Assembly (NCBI GenBank): GCA_010093635.1
Contig: MU006777.1
Location: forward strand, 1,252,824-1,316,823
Length of the DNA stretch: 64,000 nt
From: Massarina eburnea CBS 473.64
Lineage: Eukaryota > Ascomycota > Dothideomycetes > Pleosporales > Massarinaceae
Direction of reading: 5' to 3'
Both the position numbers and the translations under genes were made by a program. The notes below the pieces were generated by a model. The model worked only from the letters and a program-made list of their open reading frames with translations. It ran no database searches and was not told the origin of the DNA. The number at the start of each line of letters is the position of its first letter. Position 1 is the first letter of the stretch. Below are positions 53,666 through 63,656 of the stretch, piece after piece.

Positions 53666-53813
53666 GTGTCGTCTCTTGCGGAAATGCTTGGGAGGCGTGG
53701 TGATGGAGAGCGTGCAGTCACGTAAGCAGCTAGCGTAGTCGCAACGGCTAACATCACCTGCTCACTTGTCCCCCCTCTTCCCTGCCCTCCTCCACCCCAA
53801 AGCATGTAGTCTC

Positions 53814-55202
53814 ATGAGCACGCAACAGCTCCATGACCGCGCCTCCGGTACCACCACCCACGATGCCGTCAAGCGCGCCACCGCTTCGTGCCTCCTTTAT
53901 GCGTTGCACCCCTCTACTGTGAACTTCAGCCAATATCTCCCTTCGGTCGACGAGCCAGATGTGCGCCCACCCGCCCACGCATCCGGGGTGAACGCGCTCG
54001 CAATCGACAGGTTTGAAGGCAGATATATGCTTTCCGGTGGCGCGGACTCGTCGATTGCCATGTGGGATCTGGAGTCGCAGGCAAGAAGTGCCGGCGGATA
54101 CAAAACGTATGGCCCTCTTTCGGCTGTGAAGCGGACGGCGGAGCAGCATAGACTAGGCATTACCCAGGCATGCTTCTACCCTTTCGACAGTCTGGCGTTT
54201 CTTACATCCTCTTACGATCACACGGTCAAAATCTACTCGAGCGAAACTCTTACCCCTTCGGCATCCTTCAATCTCGACTCGGTAGTCTACAACATCGCTC
54301 TCTCGCCTATTGCAACACACCTGCTCGTTGCATGCGCAACGCAATCCCCCCATGTCCGTCTCATAGACCTGCACTCGGGCGCAAGTACACACTCGCTCGC
54401 CGGACACACGGGCGCCATTCTTAGCACAGCTTGGAGCCCTACACGCGAACACATCGTCGCTAGCGGCGCCACGGACGGAAGCGTACGATTCTGGGATATC
54501 CGGCGCGGCACTGGTGAACTTGCTGTCCTCGACCTAGAAGACTCAACCGGTGTTGCAAGTAGACTATCAACGGCATCATCGACATTTTCCTGCAATCCTA
54601 GCCAGGCACAAGCGCACAAAGGTCCCGTGAACGGCCTTGTGTGGACAGACGACGGACGCCACATCATCAGCTGCGGCCACGATAACCGGATCCGCGTCTG
54701 GAATACAGACACAGGTGCTAACACGCTGGCGAACTTCGGACCTACGATCAGAAACTCTAGTCTCGCACCTTGTATACCCGTCCTTGCGCCCGTGGAGTAC
54801 GTCGAGGCTGAAAAAGATGTGCTTTTCTATCCCAATGAACACGACATCCTAGGCTACGAGATGTTCGAAGGCAAGCTATTCCGACGTTTGCGCAGACCGG
54901 AGCAGCAGAAACGGGCTCACGACATTGTCGCTGCAACGGCTGCCGGGAAGGCAAAGGGTAAGAGAAACATCAAGGATAGGGTCACGGCGCTAGCATGGCG
55001 GGCTCATGACGTCGAGTTGTACTCTGCGCATGCGGATGGAAGCATCGCGGCGTGGAAACCGCGAACAGAGGAAGATGATGAACTGGACGAGGAAGAGGAG
55101 CTGGGAAGAGGGCAGGAGGATGGAAAGAAGAGGAAGCGAAGCGTATTGGATGATATCTACGCAGGATTGATGAAGAAACCCATCACGTTCAGTGGGCTTT
55201 GA
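53814..55202 (+). CDS. CSA/ERCC8-like WD40 protein (DDB1-Cul4 substrate receptor)
   Basis: This single-exon gene encodes 462 residues starting MSTQQLHDRASGTTT. It has at least six WD repeats, including GVNALAIDRFEGRYMLSGGA/DSSIAMWD, LGITQACFYPFDSLAFLTSS, GAILSTAWSPTREHIVASGA/TDGSVRFWD and GPVNGLVWTDDGRHIISCGH/DNRIRVWN. The order and spacing, with an N-terminal segment before repeat 1 and a late ADGSIAAWKP repeat, match Cockayne syndrome protein CSA (yeast Rad28), which recruits DDB1 in transcription-coupled repair. An acidic then basic tail (EEDDELDEEEE, KKRKRS) extends beyond the human length. The frame upstream of 53814 starts with a non-ATG codon. Other WD40 receptors remain possible. Confidence 0.82.
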   Translation: MSTQQLHDRASGTTTHDAVKRATASCLLYALHPSTVNFSQYLPSVDEPDVRPPAHASGVNALAIDRFEGRYMLSGGADSSIAMWDLESQARSAGGYKTYGPLSAVKRTAEQHRLGITQACFYPFDSLAFLTSSYDHTVKIYSSETLTPSASFNLDSVVYNIALSPIATHLLVACATQSPHVRLIDLHSGASTHSLAGHTGAILSTAWSPTREHIVASGATDGSVRFWDIRRGTGELAVLDLEDSTGVASRLSTASSTFSCNPSQAQAHKGPVNGLVWTDDGRHIISCGHDNRIRVWNTDTGANTLANFGPTIRNSSLAPCIPVLAPVEYVEAEKDVLFYPNEHDILGYEMFEGKLFRRLRRPEQQKRAHDIVAATAAGKAKGKRNIKDRVTALAWRAHDVELYSAHADGSIAAWKPRTEEDDELDEEEELGRGQEDGKKRKRSVLDDIYAGLMKKPITFSGL

Positions 55203-55522
55203 TCGGAAACCTAGCCTTTCACGAGCCTTCGTTATCGCTCCCCGGAACATACTTCTATAACATACAAAGGGTCCCACAAGCCCGTTTGATACCCACGCAA
55301 TACAAATCCCAATGCTTACACCTCTGCTTAATCATGCGTCCTCCATATGTTACTCATGCAGATAAAGGTTTCTGTCTCGCAAGTATGAAACCCCTTCTAG
55401 GTCGTCACAACGGGCTGTATCATCTGATGAGTTACACGGCTCCATCGGCGTCATCTCTACAAAGACGGAAGGCTGTGGGCATCTCTACTTGAACCATGGC
55501 AGCTGTCCCAACAAATGCTATT
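55203..55522. other. intergenic, convergent 3' ends
   Basis: No gene is seen in these 320 bp. Confidence 0.4.
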
Positions 55523-56968
55523 TCACGCAGGACCAAAATGCGGTAGCCTAGCCGGCACAAAATCCGAGTTTTCAAGCCCATTCTCCACATCAACTTCCCT
55601 CGTCTCGTCTCGTATGGACAACGGTCGATTCGGTGTAGGAGCTAAGCTCGAATAATCCGATTCATCGACGTAGAAAGAGCTACTGTCTGGTCTCGTCTGT
55701 GCATCGACTCCTGGAGATACTGGGCCAATCGACGACGCTCCAGCTGCTTCGCCAGTCATCTTCGTGAGGTTTCGAGGCGATGGACTGGGTGAGTTTGTTC
55801 GTCCGGGTATTTGGAGGAGTTGGTCCGATGCTAGGCCGCGGCGAAGGGCTAACTGTTGCGCTTCGTGTCGTTTTCGCTCGACTTCCGCTTCCTCCTCGAT
55901 GCGGAGCCGTTCTTCTTCTTGCTTGAGGTCGGAGAGGGTGGGGATCTCTTCGATGGCCTCGGAGTGCGAACGCTGCAAGTTCGCCTCGTAGCTCATCTTG
56001 CCTGAATCTTGGGTGTTTCTTGACGAGGCTGATCGTGTGGACATGCGCGATCCAACAGGCCGCCTGCTACTCTTGCTCCCTGATCGAGCCTTGCTCTTCC
56101 CACTGCTAGTGTCATCGCGCCATTCCCGTGTTGTTCTACGCTCGAGCGCCACGGCGAATTCGTCGTCCAGCGGTACCGCATCATCCAATTCATCTTCGCT
56201 GGGGAATATGTCACCTCTTGAGCTCAAGGAGTCTGTGGTATGTCCCGAAGCGCTTGTCTGGCTCCTCTTCCTCCCGTGTCCTTTTCCCTCTCCCGCATGC
56301 GCCGCCTCTTCATCGCTCTCCTCGATCAAGGGCTGCGACTCTTCTCTCGCATCCTCGTAACTGCGTCTCGATTGGCCCGGGTGCTCGGTCAAGTCGGCTG
56401 CCGAAGGCTTGTATCTCAAGACCTTGCCCCCGACCTTGAAGGGCAACCTCCCCAAGAAGCCAAAGTAGGAACTGCTGGGAATGATGGTGGGATCTGGCCC
56501 GCCGTCGTGCGGCTGCACTGCGCTCTTCCTTCTCGCCGTGTTGTACCGGTTGTCACGATTCCGGGTCCCATAGCTCATTGCGCGCTGCCGTCCGGGCTGC
56601 GACGCGGTGCCATAGTTCTGGTGGTTCGCGCCGCCGGCGCCGGCAGAGCTCCCCCACCATCTGTCCTGCATATCATTCCCCCACCCGAGCAGCCCGTCGC
56701 CCTCATCCTCTTCCCAGTCATCGTAGAAGTCGAAACTCAACTCCGCCCTCCCACGCGACCGCGCGCGATGTCGTCGGCGGTCGTTCTGCGAGGGGAAACA
56801 GGGCGCCGTGCACGTGTTCATGCATTGCGTAAGCGACTGCAGACACGGATTGACGTATGTGTGCGTGAAGCTGTAGAGGCCTTCCTGCGCGGACTCGTTG
56901 GCGTGCTCGACCGTGTCGTGGATGTTCTGGATGGTGCGGTTCCAGCGCGGGTCGCCGCGGCGATACAT
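55523..56968 (-). CDS. conserved-looking fungal protein of unknown function
   Basis: This is a single exon of 481 residues. The N-terminus is distinctive: WNRTIQNIHDTVEHANESAQ, then LYSFTHTYVNPCLQSLTQCM with CxxxCxxxC-type cysteines (NTCTAPCFPSQND), then RAELSFDFYDDWEEDE and GLLGWGNDMQDRWWG. A middle block SSSYFGFLGRLPFKVGGKVL looks folded. The rest is acidic/Ser-rich with a short coiled coil (KQEEERLRIEEEAEVERKRH). It has no signal peptide or clear membrane helix. The aromatic, low-degeneracy N-terminus suggests a conserved Pezizomycotina family, but I cannot name a function. Three CACGTG boxes lie 170-230 bp upstream of its start. Confidence 0.75.
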   Translation of the reverse strand: MYRRGDPRWNRTIQNIHDTVEHANESAQEGLYSFTHTYVNPCLQSLTQCMNTCTAPCFPSQNDRRRHRARSRGRAELSFDFYDDWEEDEGDGLLGWGNDMQDRWWGSSAGAGGANHQNYGTASQPGRQRAMSYGTRNRDNRYNTARRKSAVQPHDGGPDPTIIPSSSYFGFLGRLPFKVGGKVLRYKPSAADLTEHPGQSRRSYEDAREESQPLIEESDEEAAHAGEGKGHGRKRSQTSASGHTTDSLSSRGDIFPSEDELDDAVPLDDEFAVALERRTTREWRDDTSSGKSKARSGSKSSRRPVGSRMSTRSASSRNTQDSGKMSYEANLQRSHSEAIEEIPTLSDLKQEEERLRIEEEAEVERKRHEAQQLALRRGLASDQLLQIPGRTNSPSPSPRNLTKMTGEAAGASSIGPVSPGVDAQTRPDSSSFYVDESDYSSLAPTPNRPLSIRDETREVDVENGLENSDFVPARLPHFGPA

Positions 56969-57747
56969 TTTCTACCTATACTTCTACTAATATGTATGTC
57001 TTGGGGTGTCTTGGGGATTGGCCTGCTTTATTGAATGGGCGACGGCGCATCAGTCATGGGGATGCGCGACGTGCGACGTTGCGACGAGAGCGTTGACGTC
57101 TTGGCCGCCGTCGCCAGGGCCAAGGGGAGCTCGTGCACGTGCGGGGTACTTTCACCAGCCGCAGCTCACGTGCCTGGCGCCTGTGTGATCTCACGTGACT
57201 TCTGCTGACAACAGATAAAAGGAACGAGATGGATGTAAAACTTCATGAGTTCTACAATCTCACCCGTTTAGTGTATATCAATCATTGGGCGGTCAGGATT
57301 CTTCGCTCGACACCAAATTGCTCTGCTCTGCTCTTTCGGGGCCCCTCTTCCCTCGTATGTTTCGTACAGAATTGAATCATCTATTACTGCAGCACTCGGT
57401 AATCCCGTCGGACGGCACCTAAAGTTGGGTGAATCTAAAAATGAAGTTGAAGGTGAGAGGTGAGAGGTGGTCTGCACTTCGGTTATGTCCAGGTGGTAGG
57501 CAACGTACTTTATCCATTAATATATCTATAGAGCTACATATCAATTCAAAGAATATTGTGATCTACAGAGATATCATTAACAACATATGGCAGTTATGTA
57601 CTTGTAGACATCTATCGGATGCTCCAGTTATATGTCACTCATAACGCTAGCTGCGAATGGTAAACATCAGATCTCAGTACTCCCATTTGTCGCCCCAGTT
57701 TCGTGGCATGTACGATCTACCGTAATATTTTGAAGACTCGCTCGCCT
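56969..57747. promoter_or_regulatory. intergenic region with three CACGTG boxes
   Basis: CACGTG occurs at 57136-57141, 57167-57172 and 57192-57197, upstream of the unknown protein gene. The rest, toward 57747, is AT-richer and contains the 3' UTR of the coiled-coil protein gene. No gene is supported. Confidence 0.55.
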
Positions 57748-59243
57748 TTACTGCTTCATTCTCGCTGCACCTCCCAACAACTCCCTTCTCCGGGCCTCCA
57801 TCCTCTCAGCCTCCGAAACCTCGGCCTCTTTCAAACCCTCAACACCCCTCAGGGTGTCCGCTTCCTTCATCAATCGCTCAGATTCTTTGTCATTTTCTCC
57901 TCCCTTGATTTGCTCAGCCATATCCACAATGCAATCCTTCAAGTCATTCAAGCTCTGATTCGCTTTCTTCGCCACGTCACGCTCGGCTTCTAATTTCTTG
58001 CATTCCTCAATTTCGGCTGCAAGCTTATCCTCCAGATCCTTCTTTTCGTTTTCAAAGTTCATTTTAAGCTTGTCGATTTCGTTCTTGAGGCGCACGTTTT
58101 CTGCCTGGAGTTGCTCGTGGTCTTCTTCGGTAAATCTACCGCGTATATGCTGGACAAAAGCTTTGAAATGGGAGAGCTAATAGCGTCAGCGGATTCTATT
58201 CTAATTTGTAGATAGGATGGAGAAGAAGAGTGAATACATACCCCTTCATCAAGAGCTGGGCGCTTTGCTGGAGGATTTCGGTCAGCTTCGTCACCTTCAA
58301 ATATTACACTGTGGATGAACTTACGCGTACGGTCGCTGTCTTGAGCCACAGTCGCAGACCTCGCCCTCTTGGCTCCTTGTTCTATGGCTGTAGTGTTCAC
58401 ATTTCCCGTAGAAGGGATATGGTTTCTAGACTGCTGTGTTGCTTCCTTTGAGCTTCGCGTTGTTCTCTCTGACTCGGTCAAGTCCACAGGTTGGGAACGA
58501 TTTGCACCTGCCGCATCTTTCTTGCCAGCACCCGGGACTGGCATAACTGACAATTTGGCACCAGGCGCCTTCTCTATAGATGCAACAAACTCCGGCTCAT
58601 CGTCTTTTGGCTCTGTTTTAAACGGCGTGGCTCGGGGCGGTGCCACAAATGGCGTAGCCTGCGATCCAACAACACCGGGGGCTCTAAGAGTACCATACTC
58701 CCTGAATGGCCTCTGCTTCAATGCTCCAGCAATTTGTGCGACACTCATCACCGCAGCTTTGAAGAGTTTGATATCATCTGTCAGTGGGTTGAATCGATCG
58801 AGAAGACCTTTCTCCATGAAGTAGAACAAGATCAGCAACCGAACCCTCTTCGCAAACAGAGCGCCCGGCATGTTGTACGCCGCGTTGAACGGTTTGATGA
58901 AATTTATCTTGTCTAGACGCTCTTCTGGTATCTGATCGTTTGTTTCAGTTAGGAAGTAGCTGATGGAGGTCGTCTTTTTGCCCTTGTGTGCGATGTGATT
59001 GTGTGCGTATGCATACACAGCCTCTTCGTTGCCGTCGCCACGTGGATCGTAATGTCCGACCAACATACCACGCTTGGTTGCACCCGTCAGTGGAAATGAC
59101 GTATCGATTGCCAAGTTGTTAAACGTAAGATCGTTAGCGTCTGGTAGATGACAGAGGTGGGCCTGGTTGGTGCCTCGCTTTCGCATGTCGGCGATGAGGC
59201 TAGCATAGGTATGTGCGCCTTCGGAGTCGGCAGAGGATGACAT
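57748..59243 (-). CDS. hypothetical protein with C-terminal coiled coil
   Basis: I do not recognise a family. Two exons, 59243-58242 and 58176-57748, join in phase 0 over a 65-bp intron to give 476 residues. Residues about 1-180 look globular (MLVGHYDPRGDGNEEAVYAY, TSISYFLTETNDQIPEERL, RVRLLILFYFMEKGLLDRFN). A basic/Ser-rich linker follows, with AKRARS and PPAKRPA patches that may be nuclear-localisation signals. The last about 130 residues form a long coiled coil (QLQAENVRLKNEIDKLKMNF to EAERMEARRREL). A nuclear role is possible but only an inference. Confidence 0.65.
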
Positions 59244-60408
59244 GTTACTGCCTGTGGGAGAAGTATCACTGTCCGGCAGGGAATTATTGATGTCTTGATG
59301 TATGTCACAGGTGGGTGACGGAGAGCGTAGTGCTGAGTAGAGTCAGTAACATGAATGATGTTAAATGCTAAGTCTAGGCAGTAATCACGCTGTATAGTGC
59401 CTTTCGGTTCAGCCTTAGATTCGGTGGATCGGTGCGGTAAGAGGTAAAAGAGGAGACGATGTGTCAGATTTCAAAATCAACAGTAATAGACGAGTGGATT
59501 GAGTTGCCCGTTTGTTGGAGGCAAAGACAAACGACAAAGCATGTACTATCAGTTTTCCTCTTACCTGCCTCTGAAGAGCTTTTATCGGAAAAGTTGCTAG
59601 GTATGCTATCTTTTATCTTTCTTAATTCGTCATTAATGGTAAAAAGAAATATTAGCTATAAAAGATAATAGAAAGGTTGAATGTTATATGTCTTTAAACT
59701 TAGCCGCTTCATAGGTATAGATACCTAGACTTAGACTATACTAGCTGAGGACAATCTATAATTTAAACCGACACACAGACTATATTACTCCACTAGGATA
59801 TTTTCTTAAGTTACTACTTCTGAACCCTACAACCACTTAAAACATGATTCTAGAAGCTGTGGTGAACACGACATGGTAAATATTTTATTGGCAAACGGAA
59901 AGAACCAGAGTTTACAGAGGTAAAGAAATATGATGCGGTGACTCAGCAATGACTGCACCGTTTGGTCGCTCACCTACAACTCCTTCACTCTATATAAAGT
60001 CTAGCCCCGCATGTTGATTTTGGTAAACTCGGCAGACTTGAGCTGTGATCCATTAAGCTTCTTGATTATAGCAGGCTTCAAATAGAAAGACTTCCTCTTC
60101 TTCGCTAAGATACTGAGGTATAATACGCGTTTTGATTAACTGATTAACATCCAGAACCTTTTCGTTTTCAATTGGGAACTGACAGCAGTACGGACCAATG
60201 CTACCACAACTAGTGGCCAAGACTGCACCGCTCTAGCCTTCATAGCATGAGTCTAACCTTGATTTGTTTCATCGATGTGCATGTTTTGGGACGATCCGCA
60301 GGGAACGCACAATCTGAGAGTTTGAGGTGTTTGTAGCAGAATATGTATAGTTACTACACCTTGCCTACTTCACTTATTACTTCCTATCCACGTTCTACAC
60401 TACTGGCG
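59244..60408. other. AT-rich intergenic region, possible relic
   Basis: Between about 59560 and 59900 the sequence is much more AT-rich than its surroundings. Arms TATCTTTTAT (59607-59616) and ATAAAAGATA (59658-59667) are inverted repeats. A 60-codon open frame without ATG lies on the minus strand at 60053-60232. RIP-mutated relic DNA is possible but not shown. No gene is supported. Confidence 0.4.
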
Positions 60409-60747
60409 TTACTGCGGCACATCATCCCCCCACACATCCCTCACCTGTTCTCCCGTCCACCCCGTCCAACAACTCCCACCTTTGAGCTTCCCATCCCACT
60501 GCTGTCTCTCTTTCAACCCCCTTTTCACCCACTCCCCCCCTTCCTTCTCGCAATTTGGACACATAAATTCACTCTCCATAACCATTCTATTCTTCAAGAA
60601 CGGACATGGTCTCGGAAAGGGTTCGACTTGGGCGTGTTCACACAGGGTGTGTGGGTGGACAGGGTGAAGGAGGGCATGAGGCAGGGATTTGGAGTTTGGA
60701 GATTGAGTGGTTGGGCAGGTGTAAAGTATACCGTTGCGCCAGCACAT
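60409..60747 (-). CDS. small Cys-containing protein of unknown function
   Basis: The first ATG of the frame (60747) gives 112 residues starting MCWRNGILYTCPTTQSPNSK. Cysteines are spaced in pairs: C2/C11, C36/C48 (HTLCEHAQVEPFPRPCPF) and C63-x2-C66 (FMCPNCEKEGGEW), suggesting zinc binding. The central stretch SKSLPHALLHPVHPHTLC has His residues that could also be ligands. The upstream extension of the frame has no ATG and looks non-coding. The biased, motif-like content supports a real protein, but I do not recognise a family. Confidence 0.6.
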   Translation of the reverse strand: MCWRNGILYTCPTTQSPNSKSLPHALLHPVHPHTLCEHAQVEPFPRPCPFLKNRMVMESEFMCPNCEKEGGEWVKRGLKERQQWDGKLKGGSCWTGWTGEQVRDVWGDDVPQ

Positions 60748-61139
60748 TAGATCTGTTCGATTGGTGTAGAGGAAAGATAGTCGAGGAGCTGCCGTGAAAC
60801 TTCGGTAGTTGGAGAGTAAAGGAGTGATAAAGGTGGTTGTTGTACGGTAATATGTCAAGAATGTTGTGACACTTTTAGAGATTGTACCAGTGAACTGTCG
60901 CAAAATCCCTGCACTGTAGTGCTGGAGAAGAAAAGAGAATGTTTTCCTTGACCACTACGAAGTTCTAGCCACACATGTGAACATGCCCATGCTTCCTGCA
61001 ACAGGAAAGAAACAGTCTATTCGCTGTGAGCTCGTGATGCAAAATTCACCTACATGGTTCGTATGAACGAAGGGTATAAGGTACAATTGACTTATATGCC
61101 GCCGTCCATATCTAACGCCCGACGCCCGTTTGAATGCTA
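60748..61139. other. intergenic, no gene seen
   Basis: It contains the upstream region of the small Cys protein gene and the BUB3 3' UTR. Confidence 0.35.
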
Positions 61140-62174
61140 TCAGCTCTTCACCTTCTTGCCCTGGGCCTCGGTATCGGTGAGCTCGCGGATGAAGACCTTG
61201 ATCACGCCGTCCGGTACATCGGCCACGGCATCCTCGAACCCAGGGCTAACCCCCACGGCCACGTACTTCCCGTCGCCGCTGAATGCTATCGTCTGCACGC
61301 TGGCGGGGAAGCGCTGGTACTGCCGGATCCTCCTCTTCGCTACACCGTCCCACAGCGCAACAATGCCGTCGCCACCGCCCGATGCGAAGGTGCCATGTAC
61401 AGGGTGGTAGGCCAGGGCGTGAACGGGGTACACGATGTCCTGGCCGTCTTGGGTCTGGCGGTGGCACTTGAATGCATACTTACGGGCCTGAGATGTCTCG
61501 CTGGGGTCGAACCACTCCACGGCGACTCTGCCCTCGATGCTGGAGCTCGCGTAGCCTTGGTCGTTCGGCATGCACGCCACAGCACGCGTCATGTACTTCA
61601 TGCTGCTTTCTCTCCGCTGCCACGGCTCCACGTGCACGTTTTCCTTTGCCTGATGTGCCGCCTTGACCAGGGCGGAGAGTTCGTAGATGTTCACGGCGCG
61701 ACTGGCCATGGCGACGACGAGTTTCGTGGGCGAGGCGGAGAGCGAGAAGGGCTTCGACGGGAGGGTGACGGTGCTGAACTCGCCGGGCCGCGACAGGTCG
61801 TGGACGTGCAGGGTCGAGTCCCAGGCGGCGGAGACGAGCAGATTGTGCGCGGGCGAGAAGAGGATGTTGCGCACGCCGGCCGAGTGCGTGGACAGGACCG
61901 TCTGCGCGCCGGTTGCGAGGTCGATGCGGCGCACCTCCCAGTCCAGGCTGCAGCTGAAGGCCTCGTCCTCGTCGCGGCCGAAGCACACGTCGAGGACGGG
62001 GGCGCGGTGCTCGAACCGGCGCAGCAGCTTTCCGCCGGGCTCGGCGTGCGTGTCGTAGAGGTAGACATGGCGGTCCCAGGACGCGACGAGCAGGCGCGTG
62101 TTGGTGGTGGCCGCGAATTTGACGGCCGATATGGGCTCGGCAGGGTTCTGCGCGAGCTCGAACTGGCTCGACAT
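61140..62174 (-). CDS. BUB3: spindle-checkpoint WD40 protein Bub3
   Basis: Bub3 is a seven-bladed propeller that binds GLEBS motifs of Bub1/BubR1 and phospho-MELT repeats of Spc105 at kinetochores. From the ATG at 62174 (MSSQFELAQNPAEPISAVKF) it is a single exon of 344 residues, as in yeast (341). Family-typical blocks are LLVASWDRHVYLYDTH, FGRDEDEAFSCSLDWEVRRI, VRNILFSPAHNLLVSAAWDS, YASSSIEGRVAVEWFD and RKYAFKCHRQTQDGQDIVYP. The open frame continues upstream but without an ATG. It is divergent from GPN2 across 261 bp containing TCACGTGACC (CACGTG at 62285-62290). Confidence 0.95.
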   Translation of the reverse strand: MSSQFELAQNPAEPISAVKFAATTNTRLLVASWDRHVYLYDTHAEPGGKLLRRFEHRAPVLDVCFGRDEDEAFSCSLDWEVRRIDLATGAQTVLSTHSAGVRNILFSPAHNLLVSAAWDSTLHVHDLSRPGEFSTVTLPSKPFSLSASPTKLVVAMASRAVNIYELSALVKAAHQAKENVHVEPWQRRESSMKYMTRAVACMPNDQGYASSSIEGRVAVEWFDPSETSQARKYAFKCHRQTQDGQDIVYPVHALAYHPVHGTFASGGGDGIVALWDGVAKRRIRQYQRFPASVQTIAFSGDGKYVAVGVSPGFEDAVADVPDGVIKVFIRELTDTEAQGKKVKS

Positions 62175-62435
62175 GCTGTTTTCGACTGTCTGTCTGGATG
62201 GGGGAGGGGGAGCGGGGGGGGTGACTTTTGGCGATGGAGTCGGATGGACCTCCGCAAACAAACGCCCGGCCGCCGATGACTAATCACGTGACCCGGCCCC
62301 TCCCTCAAGTACTACATGTACATAAATATGTACGTACTGCACCCAACACTTGGAGCTTTGCCTCGCCCCCACCCTCCCCCGCTATCCCGCCCTCTTCGCC
62401 TGCTAGCAGCTACCGTGACCGGCAGCAGAAACGCC
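62175..62435. promoter_or_regulatory. bidirectional region BUB3 / GPN2 with CACGTG box
   Basis: The 261-bp interval between divergent starts carries AATCACGTGACCCGG (CACGTG at 62285-62290), a plausible bHLH/Cbf1-type site shared by both promoters. Confidence 0.55.
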
Positions 62436-63656
62436 ATGCCCTTTGCGCAGCTGGTCATCGGCCCGCCCGGCTCGGGCAAGTCGACGTACTGCGACGGCAT
62501 GCAGCAGTTCATGGCCGCCATCGAGCGCAAGTGTGCCGTCGTGAACCTCGACCCGGCCAACGACCACACCTCGTACGTGCCCGCCGTAGACGTGAGGGAC
62601 TTGGTGACCATCGACGACGTCATGGAGCAGGAGGCGCTGGGCCCCAACGGCGGCGTGCTGTACGCGCTCGAGGAGCTGGAGCACAACTTCGAATGGCTGG
62701 CCGCCGCCCTGAAGGAGTTGGGAGACGACTACGTCTTGTTCGACTGCCCTGGCCAGGTCGAGCTCTTCACACACCACGCTTCCCTGCGGAACATATTCTT
62801 CCGCCTTCAAAAACTGGGGTACAGAGTACTCCTCCTCCGTTCGTCCTGCTTGCCACCTGCTGACCCTGTCTAGCTAGTAGTGGTCCATCTCACCGACTCG
62901 ATTGTGCTGTCACGACCCTCATTGTATGTGTCGTCCCTGCTGCTTGCATTGCGGAGCATGCTACAGATGGATCTCCCGCACCTGAACGTGCTCACCAAGA
63001 TCGACAACCTACGCGGCTACGGAGATCTGCCGTTCAATCTGGACTTCTACACCGAGGTCCAGGATCTCAACTACCTTCTCCCACACCTGGACAGGGAGCA
63101 GACCTCTGGCATCCCGGGGCCCACCTCAGCTTCCGAGTCGGGCCCTCGGAAGATGGACGCCGATGACGATGACTACGAACCGACGTCAAAATTTGCAGCG
63201 CTCAACAAAGCCATCGTCGAGATGGTGGAAGACTTTGCACTCGTGGGCTTTGAAACACTTGCGGTGGAGGACAAGAGGAGCATGATGACGCTGCTCCGGG
63301 CCATCGATCGCGCGGGCGGCTATGCATTCGGCGGCATCGAAGGCGCAAACGACACAGTATGGCAGATGGCGATGCGGCAGGATGGCGTGACTATGGACGC
63401 GAGGGATGTGCAGGAGCGGTGGCTCGATCGGAGGGACGAACTGGACGAGGAAGAGAGGAAAGCATGGGCGGCAGAGAGCAAGGAGATGGGGGATGCACCG
63501 AAGCCGAGTGTGACCACACAGCGACCAGGGCCAGCAGCAGAGAAGAAGTCCGGCCCTGGCAGTGACGACAAAGACGACGAGATGGGCGATCTAGAAGAGA
63601 TGCGAAAGTACATGGAGGGTCAGAAGGACGGCGGGGTCAGGGTGGTGAGGAAGTAG
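62436..63656 (+). CDS. GPN2: GPN-loop GTPase 2
   Basis: This cytoplasmic GTPase takes part in assembly and nuclear import of RNA polymerase II. Two exons, 62436-62825 and 62874-63656, give 390 residues. The P-loop GPPGSGKST sits at residues 9-17, the defining Gly-Pro-Asn loop at 69-71 (ALGPNGGVLYALEE), the switch-type FDCPGQVELFTHH follows, and LTKIDN provides guanine specificity after HLNVLTKIDN. The 48-bp intron has a GTACTC donor and joins KLGYR to LVVVHLTDS. A Lys/Asp/Glu-rich tail follows ERWLDRRDELDEEERKAW. Confidence 0.93.

Noticed and set aside
60053..60232. 60-codon minus-strand frame (QFPIENEKVLDVNQLIK... EEEEVFLFEACYNQEA)
   Set aside because: It looks somewhat protein-like but has no ATG, no acceptor that I trust and no recognisable family; it is left as unexplained sequence in an AT-rich region.
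61134..62279. 381-codon plus-strand open frame
   Set aside because: It is antisense to BUB3 and has no independent support.
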